NCBI RefSeq assembly: GCF_000143415.4
Contig: NW_003314281.1
Coordinates: forward strand, 1,024,096 to 1,088,095
Length of the DNA: 64,000 nucleotides
DNA from: Selaginella moellendorffii
Taxonomy: Eukaryota > Streptophyta > Lycopodiopsida > Selaginellales > Selaginellaceae
Direction: 5' to 3'
Part shown: positions 20,985-32,778 of the stretch, in pieces
Position numbering within the stretch: the first letter of the stretch is position 1
Layout of the letters: every line of letters begins with the position of its first letter
Notes under the pieces: generated by a model
Seen by the model: only the letters and a program-made list of their open reading frames with translations
Database searches by the model: none
What the model was told of the DNA's origin: nothing
Program-made: the position numbers and the translations under genes

Positions 20985-23900
20985 ATGGACCAAGATCCCA
21001 GCGAAAGAAACGCCACTCTCCTCGAAAACCGGAGCTCGAGACACTTCCGGTTTTGCATTGACAGGGGTGGAACTTTCACCGACGTCTACGCGGAAGTTCC
21101 GGGTGAGTGTGGTTTCAAGGCGATAAAGCTCCTCTCGGTGGATCCGGGCAACTATGACGATGCTCCCAGGGAAGGAATCCGGAGAATTCTCGAGGAGTTC
21201 ACAGGAAAAAAGATCCCCAGGTCGGAGAAAATTCCCACCGAGAACATCGACTGGATCCGCATGGGAACGACAGTGGCTACAAACGCTTTGCTCGAGAGGA
21301 AGGGAGAAAGAACTGCGCTGTGTGTCACCAAAGGCTTTCGAGATCTCCTCCGGATTGGAAACCAAGCACGGCCGAGTATTTTCGATCTCACGGCCTCCAA
21401 GCCGTCACCTTTGTATGAAGAAGTGGTGGAAGCCGAGGAGCGAGTGAGGCTGGCGCTGGAAAACGATGCTCTAGCCGACGAGAAAGTGGAAGTCGTGCAA
21501 GGGATCTCCGGAGAGCTCGTGGAGATTTTCAGGCCTCTGGATCTGGAAGCTCTGAGGCCATCGCTGGAGGGGCTGCTCGAGCAAGGGATCCAGAGCTTGG
21601 CGGTGGTGTTTCTACACTCCTATATCTTCCCAAGGCACGAGCAGCAAGTGGAGAAGCTGGCCAAGTCGATGGGTTTCAAGCAAGTTTCGCTGTCCTCGGC
21701 ATTGGTTCCAATGGTTCGTGCTGTTCCTCGAGGCCACACTGCGACAGTGGACGCGTACCTCACTCCCGTGATCAAGGACTACTTGGCTGGATTCCTCTCC
21801 GGTTTTGACGATGGTCTCGACAAAGTTATCGTCTCGTTCATGCAGTCCGATGGAGGACTCACTCCGGAGAGCCGGTTCTCGGGGCACAAGGCCATCCTCT
21901 CGGGCCCGGCTGGAGGAGTGGTCGGCTACGCGAAAACTACTTTCGGACTGGAGACTCACCGGCCCTTGATCGGCTTCGACATGGGAGGAACTTCCACGGA
22001 CGTGAGCCGATATGCCGGACACTACGAGCAAGTTTTGGAGACACAGACCGCCGGAGTGATCATCCAAGCTCCACAGTTGGATATCAACACCGTGGCTGCC
22101 GGAGGCGGCTCCAAGCTCAAGTTCCAAGTTGGTGTTTTCAAGGTTGGCCCCGAGTCCGTTGGAGCTCATCCGGGACCTGTGTGCTACAGGAAAGGTGGCC
22201 AACTTTCGGTCACGGACGCCAACTTGGTGCTCGGCCGGGTGATCCCGGACTACTTTCCATCCATCTTTGGGCCTCGCGAGGACGAGCCGCTCGATCTGGA
22301 AGCCGCAAAGGTGGCTTTCAAAACTTTGGCGGACGAGGTGAACGAGTACCGGCGGCAAGCGGACGAGAGCTCGGTGGAGATGAGCATCGAGCAGGTGGCG
22401 CTGGGATTTCTCGACGTAGCGAACGAAGCGATGTGTCGGCCGATCCGCCAGCTTACGGAGATGAAAGGATACGAGACGAGCCAGCACGCGTTGGCTTGCT
22501 TTGGAGGAGCGGGGCCGCAGCACGCTTGCGCCATCGCCAAAGCTCTGGGAATACGTGAGGTTGTGGTGCACAGGTACTGCGGGATCTTGAGTGCCTATGG
22601 CATGGGACTTGCGGACGTTGTGGAAGACGCACAGGAGCCTTACGCTGCTACTTACGGACTGGAAGTCATGGCCGAGGTGTCCAAACGAGCTCGAGCTTTA
22701 GCTCAGCACGTAACTCGGGAGCTCAAGGCTCAAAACTTTCGCGACCAGGATATCTCCACCGACTTGTTCCTCAACTTGCGATACGAAGGCACCGACACGA
22801 CCATCATGATCGCCGAGCCCGAGGACGGGGACTTTGGAAAGGCCTTCGTCCGCGAGTTTCGTCGGGAGTATGGATTCGAGCTGCTCAACCGGAAGATCCT
22901 CATCAGCGACGTAAGAGTTCGCGGTACCGGGATGAGCAACATTTTGAAGCCTTTGCTTCTGGACAAAGCTGACAGTGGCGATCCTCTAGCGGAGGATAGG
23001 AAGCACAGAGTTTACTTTGGAACCGGCTGGCACGACACTCGAGTATACTTGCTAGAGAAGCTTGGCTATGGTCACGAGCTGCCAGGGCCTTGCATCGTCA
23101 TGAATGGGAACAGCACCATCGTCGTGGAGCCGAACAGCAAAGCCTTCATCACAAAGCATGGAAATATCAAGATAGAGGTCGGGACGAGCGCAGCAAGCTC
23201 TGATGATCATCCATCACCCAAGGTTGATACGAAGCTCGACGTGATCCAGCTCTCCATCTTCAACAACAGGTTCATGGGAATCGCCGAGCAGATGGGAAGA
23301 ACACTCCAGCGAACTTCCATCTCCACAAACATCAAGGAGAGGCTGGATTTCTCATGCGCTCTCTTCAGTCCAACGGGGGGCCTGGTTGCAAACGCTCCAC
23401 ACGTACCCGTGCACCTGGGAGCCATGTCCAGCACGGTACAATGGCAGCTCGAGTTCTGGCGTGACAACTTGCGAGAAGGCGACGTGCTCGTCACAAACCA
23501 TCCAGCCGCCGGTGGAAGCCATCTTCCAGACATTACCGTCGTCACCCCGGTTTTCCGAGATGGCAAGATCATCTTCTTCGTCGCCAGCCGCGGACACCAC
23601 GCAGAGATCGGTGGGATCACCCCCGGAAGCATGCCACCTTTCTCGAAGACGATCCGGGAGGAGGGAGCGGCGATCAAAGCGTTCAAGCTGGTGGAAGGAG
23701 GCGTGTTTCAGGAAGATGGCATTGTCAAGATCCTCAAGGCGAAGACTCTCGACGACGGAGAAACGGATACTATCATCCCCGGGACGAGAAAACTCGAGGA
23801 CAACCTCTCCGACTTGCGAGCACAGGTTGCGGCAAACCAACGAGGAATCGGGCTCATAGCCGAGCTTATCGACGAGTATGGACTGGAAGTTGTGCAAGCG

Positions 23901-24839
23901 TACATGGGACACGTCCAGGCCAACGCCGAGGCCGCGGTGCGCGAGATGCTAAAGTCCGTGGCGGCGAAACACTCACACAAGCGAAGAGAGGATCACGATC
24001 ACTCGCTGGTGGTGCTCGAGGCCGAGGACTACATGGACGACGGCTCCACGATCAAGCTGGAGCTCACCATCGACTCCAAGCTCGGCCAAGCACGCTTCGA
24101 CTTCGCTGGAACCAGTCCGGAAGTTTATGGAAACTGGAACGCTCCCGAGGCCGTGACCGCCGCCGCGGTGATCTACTGCCTGCGCTGCCTGGTGGACGTG
24201 GACATTCCCTTGAACCAGGGGTGTCTAGCTCCGGTCTCCATCGCCATCCCGAAAGGATCGTTTCTATCGCCCAGTGACAAGGCCGCGGTGGTGGGAGGCA
24301 ACGTTTTGACGTCGCAGAGGGTGACGGACGTGGTTCTCTCGGCCTTCGAGGCGTGTGCGTGCTCGCAAGGATGCATGAACAACCTCACGTTTGGAGACGA
24401 GAGCTTTGGATACTACGAGACGATCGCGGGTGGAAGTGGAGCCGGGCCGGGTTGGAGTGGAAGCAGCGGCGTCCAGTGTCATATGACCAACACCAGGATG
24501 ACCGACGCCGAGATTTTCGAGCAGCGGTATCCGGTGCTGCTGCGGGGATTTGGATTGAGGGAGGGGAGTGGAGGTAGTGGAGAGTTTCGGGGTGGCGATG
24601 GAGTGGTGCGTGAGATCGAGTTCCGGAGGGGCGTGACGGTGAGTGTTTTGTCCGAGAGGAGAGTGCATGCTCCGCGGGGGTTGTGCGGCGGAGGGAATGG
24701 AGCTCGCGGGGTGAACTTGGTGCTGAGGAAGGATGGGAGGTGTGTCAACCTTGGAGGGAAGAACACTGTGCGTGTGGAGGCTGGGGAGGTGCTGAGGATT
24801 CTCACGCCTGGAGGTGGTGGCTATGGTGGAGCTCCATAG
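20985..24839 (+). CDS. OXP1: 5-oxoprolinase (ATP-hydrolysing)
   Basis: Single-exon gene of 1284 codons, the full length of eukaryotic 5-oxoprolinase. The enzyme opens 5-oxoproline to glutamate with ATP in cytosolic glutathione turnover. The first ATG after the leader acceptor is used. It is a fusion of the two hydantoinase/oxoprolinase halves. The HyuA-type half (about residues 15-735) has DRGGTFTD at about 25, [11 protein letters not shown], the [11 protein letters not shown] segment and [13 protein letters not shown] at about 330. The HyuB-type half (about 745-1284) has [16 protein letters not shown] at about 795, [12 protein letters not shown] and a Gly-rich C-terminal tail. No breaks are visible. 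GC content is higher than in the flanks. A truncated copy lies at 17440-17820. Confidence 0.95.
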   Translation: MDQDPSERNATLLENRSSRHFRFCIDRGGTFTDVYAEVPGECGFKAIKLLSVDPGNYDDAPREGIRRILEEFTGKKIPRSEKIPTENIDWIRMGTTVATNALLERKGERTALCVTKGFRDLLRIGNQARPSIFDLTASKPSPLYEEVVEAEERVRLALENDALADEKVEVVQGISGELVEIFRPLDLEALRPSLEGLLEQGIQSLAVVFLHSYIFPRHEQQVEKLAKSMGFKQVSLSSALVPMVRAVPRGHTATVDAYLTPVIKDYLAGFLSGFDDGLDKVIVSFMQSDGGLTPESRFSGHKAILSGPAGGVVGYAKTTFGLETHRPLIGFDMGGTSTDVSRYAGHYEQVLETQTAGVIIQAPQLDINTVAAGGGSKLKFQVGVFKVGPESVGAHPGPVCYRKGGQLSVTDANLVLGRVIPDYFPSIFGPREDEPLDLEAAKVAFKTLADEVNEYRRQADESSVEMSIEQVALGFLDVANEAMCRPIRQLTEMKGYETSQHALACFGGAGPQHACAIAKALGIREVVVHRYCGILSAYGMGLADVVEDAQEPYAATYGLEVMAEVSKRARALAQHVTRELKAQNFRDQDISTDLFLNLRYEGTDTTIMIAEPEDGDFGKAFVREFRREYGFELLNRKILISDVRVRGTGMSNILKPLLLDKADSGDPLAEDRKHRVYFGTGWHDTRVYLLEKLGYGHELPGPCIVMNGNSTIVVEPNSKAFITKHGNIKIEVGTSAASSDDHPSPKVDTKLDVIQLSIFNNRFMGIAEQMGRTLQRTSISTNIKERLDFSCALFSPTGGLVANAPHVPVHLGAMSSTVQWQLEFWRDNLREGDVLVTNHPAAGGSHLPDITVVTPVFRDGKIIFFVASRGHHAEIGGITPGSMPPFSKTIREEGAAIKAFKLVEGGVFQEDGIVKILKAKTLDDGETDTIIPGTRKLEDNLSDLRAQVAANQRGIGLIAELIDEYGLEVVQAYMGHVQANAEAAVREMLKSVAAKHSHKRREDHDHSLVVLEAEDYMDDGSTIKLELTIDSKLGQARFDFAGTSPEVYGNWNAPEAVTAAAVIYCLRCLVDVDIPLNQGCLAPVSIAIPKGSFLSPSDKAAVVGGNVLTSQRVTDVVLSAFEACACSQGCMNNLTFGDESFGYYETIAGGSGAGPGWSGSSGVQCHMTNTRMTDAEIFEQRYPVLLRGFGLREGSGGSGEFRGGDGVVREIEFRRGVTVSVLSERRVHAPRGLCGGGNGARGVNLVLRKDGRCVNLGGKNTVRVEAGEVLRILTPGGGGYGGAP

Positions 24840-25139
24840 AGAGGTAAAGAAAAATTGTTTTTTTCCTTCTCAACTTGTGCTCTTTTTTTTCTTTTCGATC
24901 AGCTATTTTTTGCAAAGCCACCGTTCGCAATCTCTCGCTGGACGTGCTTGCTCTCCACAAACTGGTATGGATCTTCTCTTTTTTTTTTCTCTCGAGAAGT
25001 TTGCTTTCGTTTATCAGTTGGAACTTTTGAGACGATCTCTAGATAACTGGTAAGCATATCCTGCGTTTTGTTTGTCTGGTTGGTGGTGTAGCTGAAATAA
25101 AAAGGATGAGAAAGTTGGCTCTAGTCTAGCCCTACGAAA

Positions 25140-26162
25140 ATGCTCAAGTTTGTGGTGGCTTCCTCCGTGCTGGCTGGAGCTGGATTGCTCCTCCACGCGT
25201 CGCCGCCACTCAAATCACCATATAGCTCAAGCACAGGTGGAGCGCCTTTACCTTCTTCTTCTTCGTTTTCCAGGGGTCGCTACTACCGACCATTCTTTGC
25301 AAGGCCTGCTTTTGCCGAGGAGCTCAAGTCTTCCTCGTCTTACCCAAGATCGGCTACCGGTAAGTTGCTTGCTTGCTTGTTTTCTACTAAAGTTTTTATT
25401 GTGGTTTTCTTCTTCCAGGTCGCTCCACTGTACAAGTCGAGCCCAGTACAGGATTTGGATTTTCCAATCTCGAAAAACTCCCGGGAGCGTCTTGTGAGTT
25501 GTCTCTTCTCGGCCTCGGTGAGCTCTCCATATTTTGGTTTGATTTTGTTTCTGTGAGTTTTACCATGCTCTTGAACGCAGGAGTCAGGGAAAAGAAGATT
25601 GCCTTTGTTGCTGTGAAAGCCTATGCAGTGGGATTTTATGCGAACAAGGAACAGCTCCCAAACGACTGGGACAAGAACTTTTTGGTCGAAGGTTGGCCTT
25701 TTATTCTTTTGTTTGTCCATGGAAAGCGCACACTCAAACTTTTGCAGGAGCATTTGAGAAGGGCCTGGTGGTCAAGCTTGCGCGTGACGTCAGTGGTGCA
25801 CTTTTCTCGTCAGCCTTGAATGACGAACTCAAGCCTCGGCTAAAATCATCACCCGAGGGCGAGAAAATCCTTTCCGAATTTGGGAAGCTCTTCCAGAACC
25901 GGAAGCTGAAAAAAGGTACAACAGTCTACTTCACTTGGATCCAACCTGATACTCTCTACGTAAGTTTTTGCTTGGTAAGTTCCAGCGCAAGAAATTTGGA
26001 GTGATTTTGTAGGTTGGAGTATCAGATGGCGAAACTCCTGCGACTCCAAACTCTACGTTTGTCTCTGGATTCTTTGCATCAAGACTCTTCGATGTTTACT
26101 TGGGAGAGAAATCGGTCTCACCGTCACTCAAGGCTTCCATAGCTGATCATCTTCATGTATGA
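25140..26162 (+). CDS. FAP: plastid CHI-like fatty-acid-binding protein
   Basis: Five exons: 25140-25359, 25419-25517, 25581-25691, 25748-25959 and 26013-26162, giving 263 residues. The second exon must use the later GTGAGC donor; the earlier GTGAGT at 25494 would create a stop. The first 60 or so residues are Ser/Arg-rich and end near AFAEE, typical of a plastid transit peptide. The rest is the chalcone-isomerase fold: LGVREKKIAFVAVKAYAVGF, GAFEKGLVVKLARDV, YFTWIQPDTLYV, FASRLFDVYLG. It resembles plant FAP proteins, which bind fatty acids in the stroma and do not catalyse flavanone formation. It follows OXP1 in the same orientation; a decayed copy lies at 17840-18440. FAP1, FAP2 and FAP3 are not distinguished here. 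Confidence 0.85.
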
Positions 26163-26550
26163 GAGGTTTGTATTTATTTATTTATTTCAAGAGTTCTTTA
26201 AAAGCGGCGAGACTCAGAGAATTTACAGACAATACCAATTGGAGCTTCAGCGAACGGTGATGGGAGCTTGAACAGCAGTGAAAGACACAAGTGTATAATC
26301 CACTCTGTGGAAAGCTGAAAGTTTCTTGTTTAGGTACCTTTGTACGTTCTAGACTCCAGTTCACTGACCACGAGAGTGTTCGCTTAGGATGTGATCCCTA
26401 AGTTTGACACTAACGGCCTTTTGGATACTGGATTCACTAGAGCTTGAGAAAGAGCCCTCTTCAACAATATTGGTGGAGTAGCTGTCAAGACTTTTAAGAG
26501 ATATAAGTCCCAAGAGCTCACCATATGTGCCATTTTGTAACTTGTTTAAT

Positions 26551-26626
26551 ATGTGCGTGTGTAGTGGTTAAAATGCTTCATACAAAGTATGTGCGTGTGT
26601 AGTGGTTAAAATGCTTTATACAAAAG
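26551..26626. repeat. 38-bp tandem repeat, two copies
   Basis: Units start with ATGTGCGTGTGTAGTGGTTA at 26551 and 26589 and differ at about two positions. Confidence 0.85.
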
Positions 26627-26659
26627 GATCAAGAGTAATTGGCAACATTTACAAAATCC

Positions 26660-26767
26660 CCTAATGCCTCCTTTTAATATTTCTTTAGATCTTAGTTTGT
26701 CCAATAGTCACTTCAAAAGGAGGGGATAATGTGAGGTCATTACAATGTTATATACTAATATTAGCAT

Positions 26768-26770
<3 letters not shown>
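26660..26770 (+). mobile_element. 3' remnant of a Ty3/gypsy-type element
   Basis: AATGCCTCCTTTTAATATTT matches the pol end of the element at 14787. A purine tract AAAAGGAGGGGA at about 26716-26727 has the position and make-up of a polypurine tract, and TGTGAGGTC with a downstream ACTAATATTAGCAT matches the probable LTR start at 14851. The remainder is not recognisable. Confidence 0.6.

Positions 26771-26811
<41 letters not shown>
26768..26811. repeat. TA dinucleotide microsatellite
   Basis: About 20 uninterrupted TA units within or at the edge of the retroelement LTR remnant. Confidence 0.9.
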
Positions 26812-26812
<1 letters not shown>

Positions 26813-28964
26813 AAGAAGTTATTTAAAGTATTGAAATTCAAACTTTAAAACTCAAGAATACGAAGAAATAGCAGTTGCCACTATGTAAGACTAGTTAAAA
26901 GTGCAAATTAACACTCAAACCCTATTTATATCTTTTTTATATCTTAGCCTTCCATCATTAATGTATATACACATGTTTAAGATCTAGAGCACTTAAGCAA
27001 TACTAAACTTATCCTTAGTGTTTTTACTAACAATTATGGTGGAATAAAAGGTATTGCAAGATAAAATGGATTGATAGTAAGAGATTTCAAGAAAAGTAAA
27101 AAAGAAACAAAAGAAACAAGAAAGTAAAGAAATTTTGAAGATTATAATGAATTTTGACAAAAAAAAAAAAACAATCTAATTCAGTTCAAGATGACAAAGA
27201 TTTCTCTATAACTTTTCTTTAAACTTGAAGCAATTATAACCAATTTAGTTAGAGGTAAATGAAAACTCAAAGTTTTGATAATCAAGAAAATTTCTTGATA
27301 CTCAAGAAAAGTTCTTACCATTTAAGGCTCAATAAACTCAAAAAAATCTTCTAGACATTGAAATATTTTTTCAACAAATGTAGAAAATTAATAAAACAAC
27401 ATAATTATCCCTTTGGAGATAAAAAATGTACAAGATATGAAGACTATCTCTTTTGCAATTTTTAAAATTATGTTAAACCAACCTTATACTAAATGCTATG
27501 TAAAGAAAGAATGTGATTACTACATCATAAAGAAGACTGTTTTGAAGATTAAAAATGCCAATAAAGAAGTTAACAAAAAGGAAAATTAAAAAAAATATGA
27601 GTGTACTCAAAGAAGACCATACCATTTTGCAAGAGTCCTAACTCAGATTTATCAAGATTATATTTTCTTTCATACTTTTATTAAATTTTTAGGAACACAT
27701 AAACAAGAAAACTTTATACCAATCATATTAGTTTTTTATAATAAACTTTCCTGAGCATTAGCTAAAAAATTTATAATATAGCATTACAAACCTATTGTCT
27801 TCTAAAAATCACTATCCATCTTAGGGTTTGCATTTGAATCATCTTCATATTTTTGTGAAGCATTAGCTGCATCATTTAAATCATGTTGGTAAGTTTTGAC
27901 ATAGCTTCTTTTTCCAAGTGACTGAAGCAAGTTATATATTTATTTGAAGGTGGTGATAATAGCTTCTAAAACAATCACACATAGGTGGCCAAGCAATGAG
28001 AACTTAGCGAAAAGTAGCCATTGTGTCATATTTATAATGCTAAAGTGACAAAAATTAGCAAAAACAATATCTTTGGACCAGGTTGTTGATTATATTGTTT
28101 TGCAGCTTGCCATATTTAATTTTCTGAAATAGTTTAGTACTTATTCCCACTCATCTGTGTGGGACCCTTGCCCTCTATTAAATCTACATTTGCAGGGCAG
28201 ATCAGCAAAATCTTCTAATGCAACTCAAAGCAATAGCAATTTGAAACAAAATCTTCTGATCATCATCATGGAGAAATAGCTAAAAGGAAACATAAACTAC
28301 AAAAGGATGTCCAGCAAGGAATGAGTAGGAAATGTACTCTTTGCACATGGAAAGTGGCATAGCCTTGGCTCAGGTTCTAGGCCTCTAAATAACAAAACCA
28401 TAACTAGCAAAAGTTAATTTGAGAAATATAGAGAAGAAAAGAAATTAAAAAAATGTAGAACAAAGTGAACTTGAACATTACAAAAGTACCTCTTTAAATG
28501 AGTACCATTGATGGGATGTAATTGATGAAATTGCTCTGTAATGTGGTATTAGTGAGTACCCGCATTAACCAACACTTGGAATGGGCCAAGTTGAAACTTC
28601 ACTCAGTGATAACTCACCAAATGCCAAACGAGATCACCAGGAAAGAAAGTCTCACCTCGTTGTCGTGCATGACTGAATCAACTCGTCAGCACGATCTAGA
28701 GTTGCTGCTCGAAAACCGAGAAGAGGCCAGGGTATGTGACACTGACTCTAGTGTTGCCATTGTTATCAGTGATGGAGGCATAGAGAAGACTGGATGAAAA
28801 AAATTCCCTAAAAATTTTTAAAGTTCATTCTTTCACATTGTTGCACAAAACGGATATCGTTAGCAAAACATGTCAAAGCGAAAAGCTTATAGACTCTTCG
28901 AAGAAACCAGACTTTATCTAAAAAAATGCTTATCTGACAAGAGAGCGCTTCTAGAATCGATCAC

Positions 28965-29769
28965 TTAGATGAGCTTCTCGATGAAATCCGCAGCGATTGC
29001 AACCGCCCCTCCCGTTAGAGCACCGCTCACCACGGCCTCGGCGCGAGGATTGGGCTCCGTCAGGGACACGGCGGCTCCAGCCAGTGCTCCTCCAAACATG
29101 GCGTTCTTCTGCGCTCGAGCGATCATGCCACGAAAAAGAGAACATCCATCAATCAATCTTTCAATCATGAACATCCAGGAGGAAAACTTAAAATACGTAC
29201 CCAGTCGTGAACACCACGGGCTTCCTTCAAACTGATCGTGGCGCTCGAATAGATTCCAGAGGCCAGGCCTATCAAGTCAGAGACACAGTAGTTTATAGTC
29301 AAAAGAGAAAAAGAAAAAAAAGAGAGCTTACCCCACTGCACAGCTTGCTTCCCGACGGTAAACGCCTAAACCAGGAACAACAACAAAGAAAGTAATGAGA
29401 ATCATCCCAAAGATAATGTATTCTTTTGTATAGATCATACCGCCTCTTCCAGCTGCAACGGGCACTTCGAAGACTTCTTGTCTAGAAACGCAAAAAGGAA
29501 AGAATCATCGATCGATTTGAAGCGATACGAGAAGGATACCAGAATTCAAGCTCGTAGACACGAAATCCGCCGCTTCCCTTGCAGCAATCTGAGAGGTCGC
29601 GTGGACGAGGCCGACCTGACAAAGAATCGATGATCAGAGGCGACCAAGAAAGGGAGATTTCGCAAAGACTCACGGCGCCGGCCTTGAGAAACGCCTCCAC
29701 GGAGCGATTCACAACCGGGTGACCAAGATCCAAGAAGACATCGTCATCGCCTTTTCCAAAGCCCGCCAT
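28965..29769 (-). CDS. OEP16: outer envelope pore protein OEP16-like
   Basis: Minus-strand gene of about six exons with 50-75 nt introns, start ATG at 29769, stop TAA at 28965-28967, about 140 residues. The N-terminal part reads FLDLGHPVVNRSVEAFLKAGA; the middle has AVQWGLASGIYSSATISLKEARGVHDWKNA; the C-terminal part is Ala/Gly-rich helices (GGALAGAAVSL, SGALTGGAVAIAADF). These match OEP16, a four-helix channel of the plastid outer envelope in the Tim17/22/23-like PRAT family, which passes amino acids and amines. The HPVVNR-type start suggests OEP16-2 or OEP16-1. The start lies 227 bp from the divergent CDC48B start. Confidence 0.8.
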
Positions 29770-29996
29770 TATATCTGGCGCCAAGAAAGAAGCGGCAATT
29801 TCAACAAGGCGCTGGAAAGATCGATCTAGGTATCTTGATCGATCGCGAGAGAAGAAGCGCGCGCATACCTGGACGCCTGCGAAAAAGATTAGGGAGCTCC
29901 TAAAAAACCCTGGCACGAGATAAGAGAGTAGCATTCAATCTCGGCCGTCCGATTTTAAACCTTGCCATTTTTGGGTTTTAGGGTTCTTCGCTGTTC
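29770..29996. promoter_or_regulatory. bidirectional promoter, OEP16 and CDC48B
   Basis: Both start codons face away from this 227-bp interval, so it must hold both leaders and promoters. It contains a telobox-like GTTTTAGGGTT at about 29975, 20 bp before the CDC48B ATG. No TATA box is seen. Confidence 0.6.
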
Positions 29997-32243
29997 ATGG
30001 CGACAAAGAATGCCGAGCAGAGGATTGCGGGATTGCCGGCGGCATTGCAAGCACTGCGCGAGCTCGTTGTGTGGCCCGTGAGATTCTCGGCTGAAGCCTC
30101 GTCGATCGGCCTCAAGGTAGTGTTTCCGCAGTGGAATCTAGCTGATTGAGTGAAATTTCTAGTGGTCTAGGGGTCTTCTTCTTCACGGGCCTCCGGGAAC
30201 TGGAAAGGTATGAGTTACACTCGCATTTTTTCTTTCTTTCTGGTCGATTGATCTGACAATGCAGACGACTCTTGTCCGTGCTATTGCCGAGGAATGTAAC
30301 GCTCATCTTATATCACTCAGGTGGACATTTTCTTAGTGTTTTCTAGGATTTTTTTCTTAGTTTCTCGCTACAGTGCAGGTTCCGTACACAAGGCTTACGC
30401 TGGAGAGAGTGAGCGAGTTCTCAGGGATGCTTTCTCTGAGGCTGGAAAGCATGCGGAGAATGGCTCTCCAGCGATTATCTTTATTGATGAGATTGATACT
30501 CTTTGTCCCCGCCGTGATGCAAGGTAACCATGTCTGCGAGAAAAAAGGTGACAATTAATTCTCGGTTTCTCCCTTGCAAGGCGAGAGCAGGAATCGCGAT
30601 TGGTCGCGCAGCTGAACACTCTAATGGACGGTGTTGCAAAATCTAGCGAAGAGTCCTCTAAAGTGTTCGTCGTCGCTGCAACGAACAGGTGAACTATATT
30701 ACGTGCCTTCCCAAGATGGTTTTATGATTTGATAATAAGTTAGAGTGAATGCAGTCGATCCATCACTTCGAAGACCAGGCCGTTTCGATAAGGAAATTCT
30801 GGTGAACGCGCCAAACGCGAGCGAACGGTTTCAAATCTTGAATGTAAGTCTTCTGTGGTTTTACCACATTGATTTTGTTTGTTTTTTTTTTCCTTCATAC
30901 AGCTTTACGCGCAAAACATTCCTATGGACAGCAGTGTCGACCTCGAAGCTCTTGCAGATCGATGTAGTGGCTACGTGGGCGCCGACCTGGAAGCTCTGTG
31001 TCGAGAAGCTGCAATGGCAGCTCTCCGGAGATCATTGAAGAATGGCAGCGAAGAAGACGAGAAGCTTGTTACTTCCAAAGATTGGGACAGTGCTCGGACG
31101 AAAGTTGGTCCAAGTGTTGTGAGGGGCGTTGCAGCAGACGTTCCGAAAGTGTCGTGGGATGAAATTGGTGGCTTGCAAGATGTGAAGGTTCATCCTCTCT
31201 TATCTTGTCCTTTGTTTCTTCTGATGGTTTTACTGTTCTTGTTCTTTTGCAGAAAAAGCTTCAACAGTCTGTGGAGTGGCCAATTAAACATTCCGTCGCT
31301 TTCCAGAGGCTAGGACTGCGCGCCGATCGTGGAGTTCTATTGCACGGACCACCTGGATGCTCGAAGACTACACTTGTCAAGGCCGTCGCTCACGCTGCAC
31401 AAGCTACTCTTTTCTCATTAAGGTCCGGATCAAGTTTTTAAACGTTGAGCGAGTTTTTGTTTCTAATGTCATTAACACAGTGGAGCCGAAATGTACTCCA
31501 TGTACGTCGGAGAAGGCGAAGCACTTTTGCGCGACACATTTCGTTTGGCTCGAGTGGCAAAGCCAAGCATGATCTTCTTCGACGAGGTGGACGCCATCGC
31601 GTCCAGCCGGTAAGTCCGTCCATCACTCATTCCTTGTTTGTTTCTTATATTTTCAACATTGGCAGAGAAGATAACTCCAAAGATGGGCACTCGGTTGGCG
31701 AAAGACTACTATCGACAGTGTTGACAGAGATTGATGGACTTGAAACACTGCAGGCATGGGATTACTTTGTATCCTACTTTGTGACTAAATCCGGCTTATG
31801 CAGGGTGTCCTCGTCGTAGGAGCCACAAATCGACCGTCAGCTATAGACTCGGCCTTGTTAAGGCCGGGGCGTTTCGATCGTGTAAGTGAGCAGAGGTACA
31901 GTTCGTCACTGTTTCATCTTACAGTTTCATCTTTGTCTTCCAGGTGATCTATGTTCCACCTCCAGATGCTTCGGAAAGGTTAGAAATCCTGCTCGTCCAC
32001 ACCAAAAAGATGGCTCTCGCTCCCGACGTCGACCTCGGACAGATTGCCAACGCTACCGAGTGCTTCACCGGGGCTGAATTGGCATCGCTGTGCCGAGAAG
32101 CCGCCATCGCTGCTCTGCGAGAAGACGTCGAGAACGCGAGCGTGGTGTGTAACAGGCACTTCCAACACGCGAGAGATCACATCTCTCCCGCGCTCACGAA
32201 GCTGGAAATCGCGAGCTATGAAAGCTTCTCGCGGGAAAGATAG
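29997..32243 (+). CDS. CDC48B: AAA ATPase, CDC48B type
   Basis: Twelve short exons give a two-ring AAA+ ATPase of about 600 residues. It lacks the long N-domain of CDC48/p97 and starts with about 40 residues before the first ring, as CDC48B does. First ring: [44 protein letters not shown]. Second ring: [15 protein letters not shown] (Ser and Lys-Thr as in CDC48B Walker A), [47 protein letters not shown]. Both Walker B motifs keep Asp-Glu and both rings have arginine fingers. Relatives unfold ubiquitinated or organellar clients; the client here is unknown. One intron (31754-31803) appears to use a GC donor. Confidence 0.88.
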
Positions 32244-32778
32244 AAAACCAAAGGTTAAGTCGCTGTGTTTTGCGCTAATGGATGATTAGCCTTTAACAGG
32301 AGAAAAGCTTCCACGGTTAGCTTAAAACTTAACGGCGTCGTTAAAAGCTTTAGCGTCAGACACGGAGCAACGGCTACCAACTAGGCTCGGGGCCGCCGAA
32401 GCTCAGGTTCGGTAATTCTTTGTGGAAGAACAACAGAGCACTTTTGAGCGCTTGTGTTTTCTCTTTTCTATTCTTCCAGGGCAGTGGATAGGCGCTACGA
32501 TCGATTTCTTCTTCCTTCCATCGATTCCTCCTCCGCGCGGCTGCGGCCGATAGGCGCTTGGCCGAGCGTCAAAGATTGGGAATTCGCCGAGGTATAGCTC
32601 TTATTCTGGCAATGCTGTGCCTGGATTGCGAAATTTCGGTGGCCTCGCTTAAGATCTGGTGCTTTCCACGCAGGTTTTGAGCTACAGTGCTGGATTTCCT
32701 CCCACTGTTGCGGCGATTTCTCTCTAGATCTAAGGGCGATTTGGAGGTTTTCAGGCTCTCTTTCTGCCGGATCGTCCA
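32244..32778. other. spacer and leader of the next gene
   Basis: No gene seen. It contains the CDC48B 3' UTR and the promoter and leader of the gene at 32779. Confidence 0.4.

Larger units (their letters stand above)
26163..28964. other. AT-rich intergenic region with retroelement remnants
   Basis: No gene was recognised. It contains a 38-bp tandem repeat at 26551-26626, a second remnant of the Ty3-type element at about 26660-26770, a TA microsatellite at 26768-26810 and several kilobases of very AT-rich sequence. A 91-codon open stretch at 28522-28797 has no recognisable domain and no splice context. Confidence 0.5.

Noticed and set aside
28522-28797. 91-codon plus-strand open frame
   Set aside because: No recognisable domain, AT-rich decayed surroundings and no splice or promoter context.
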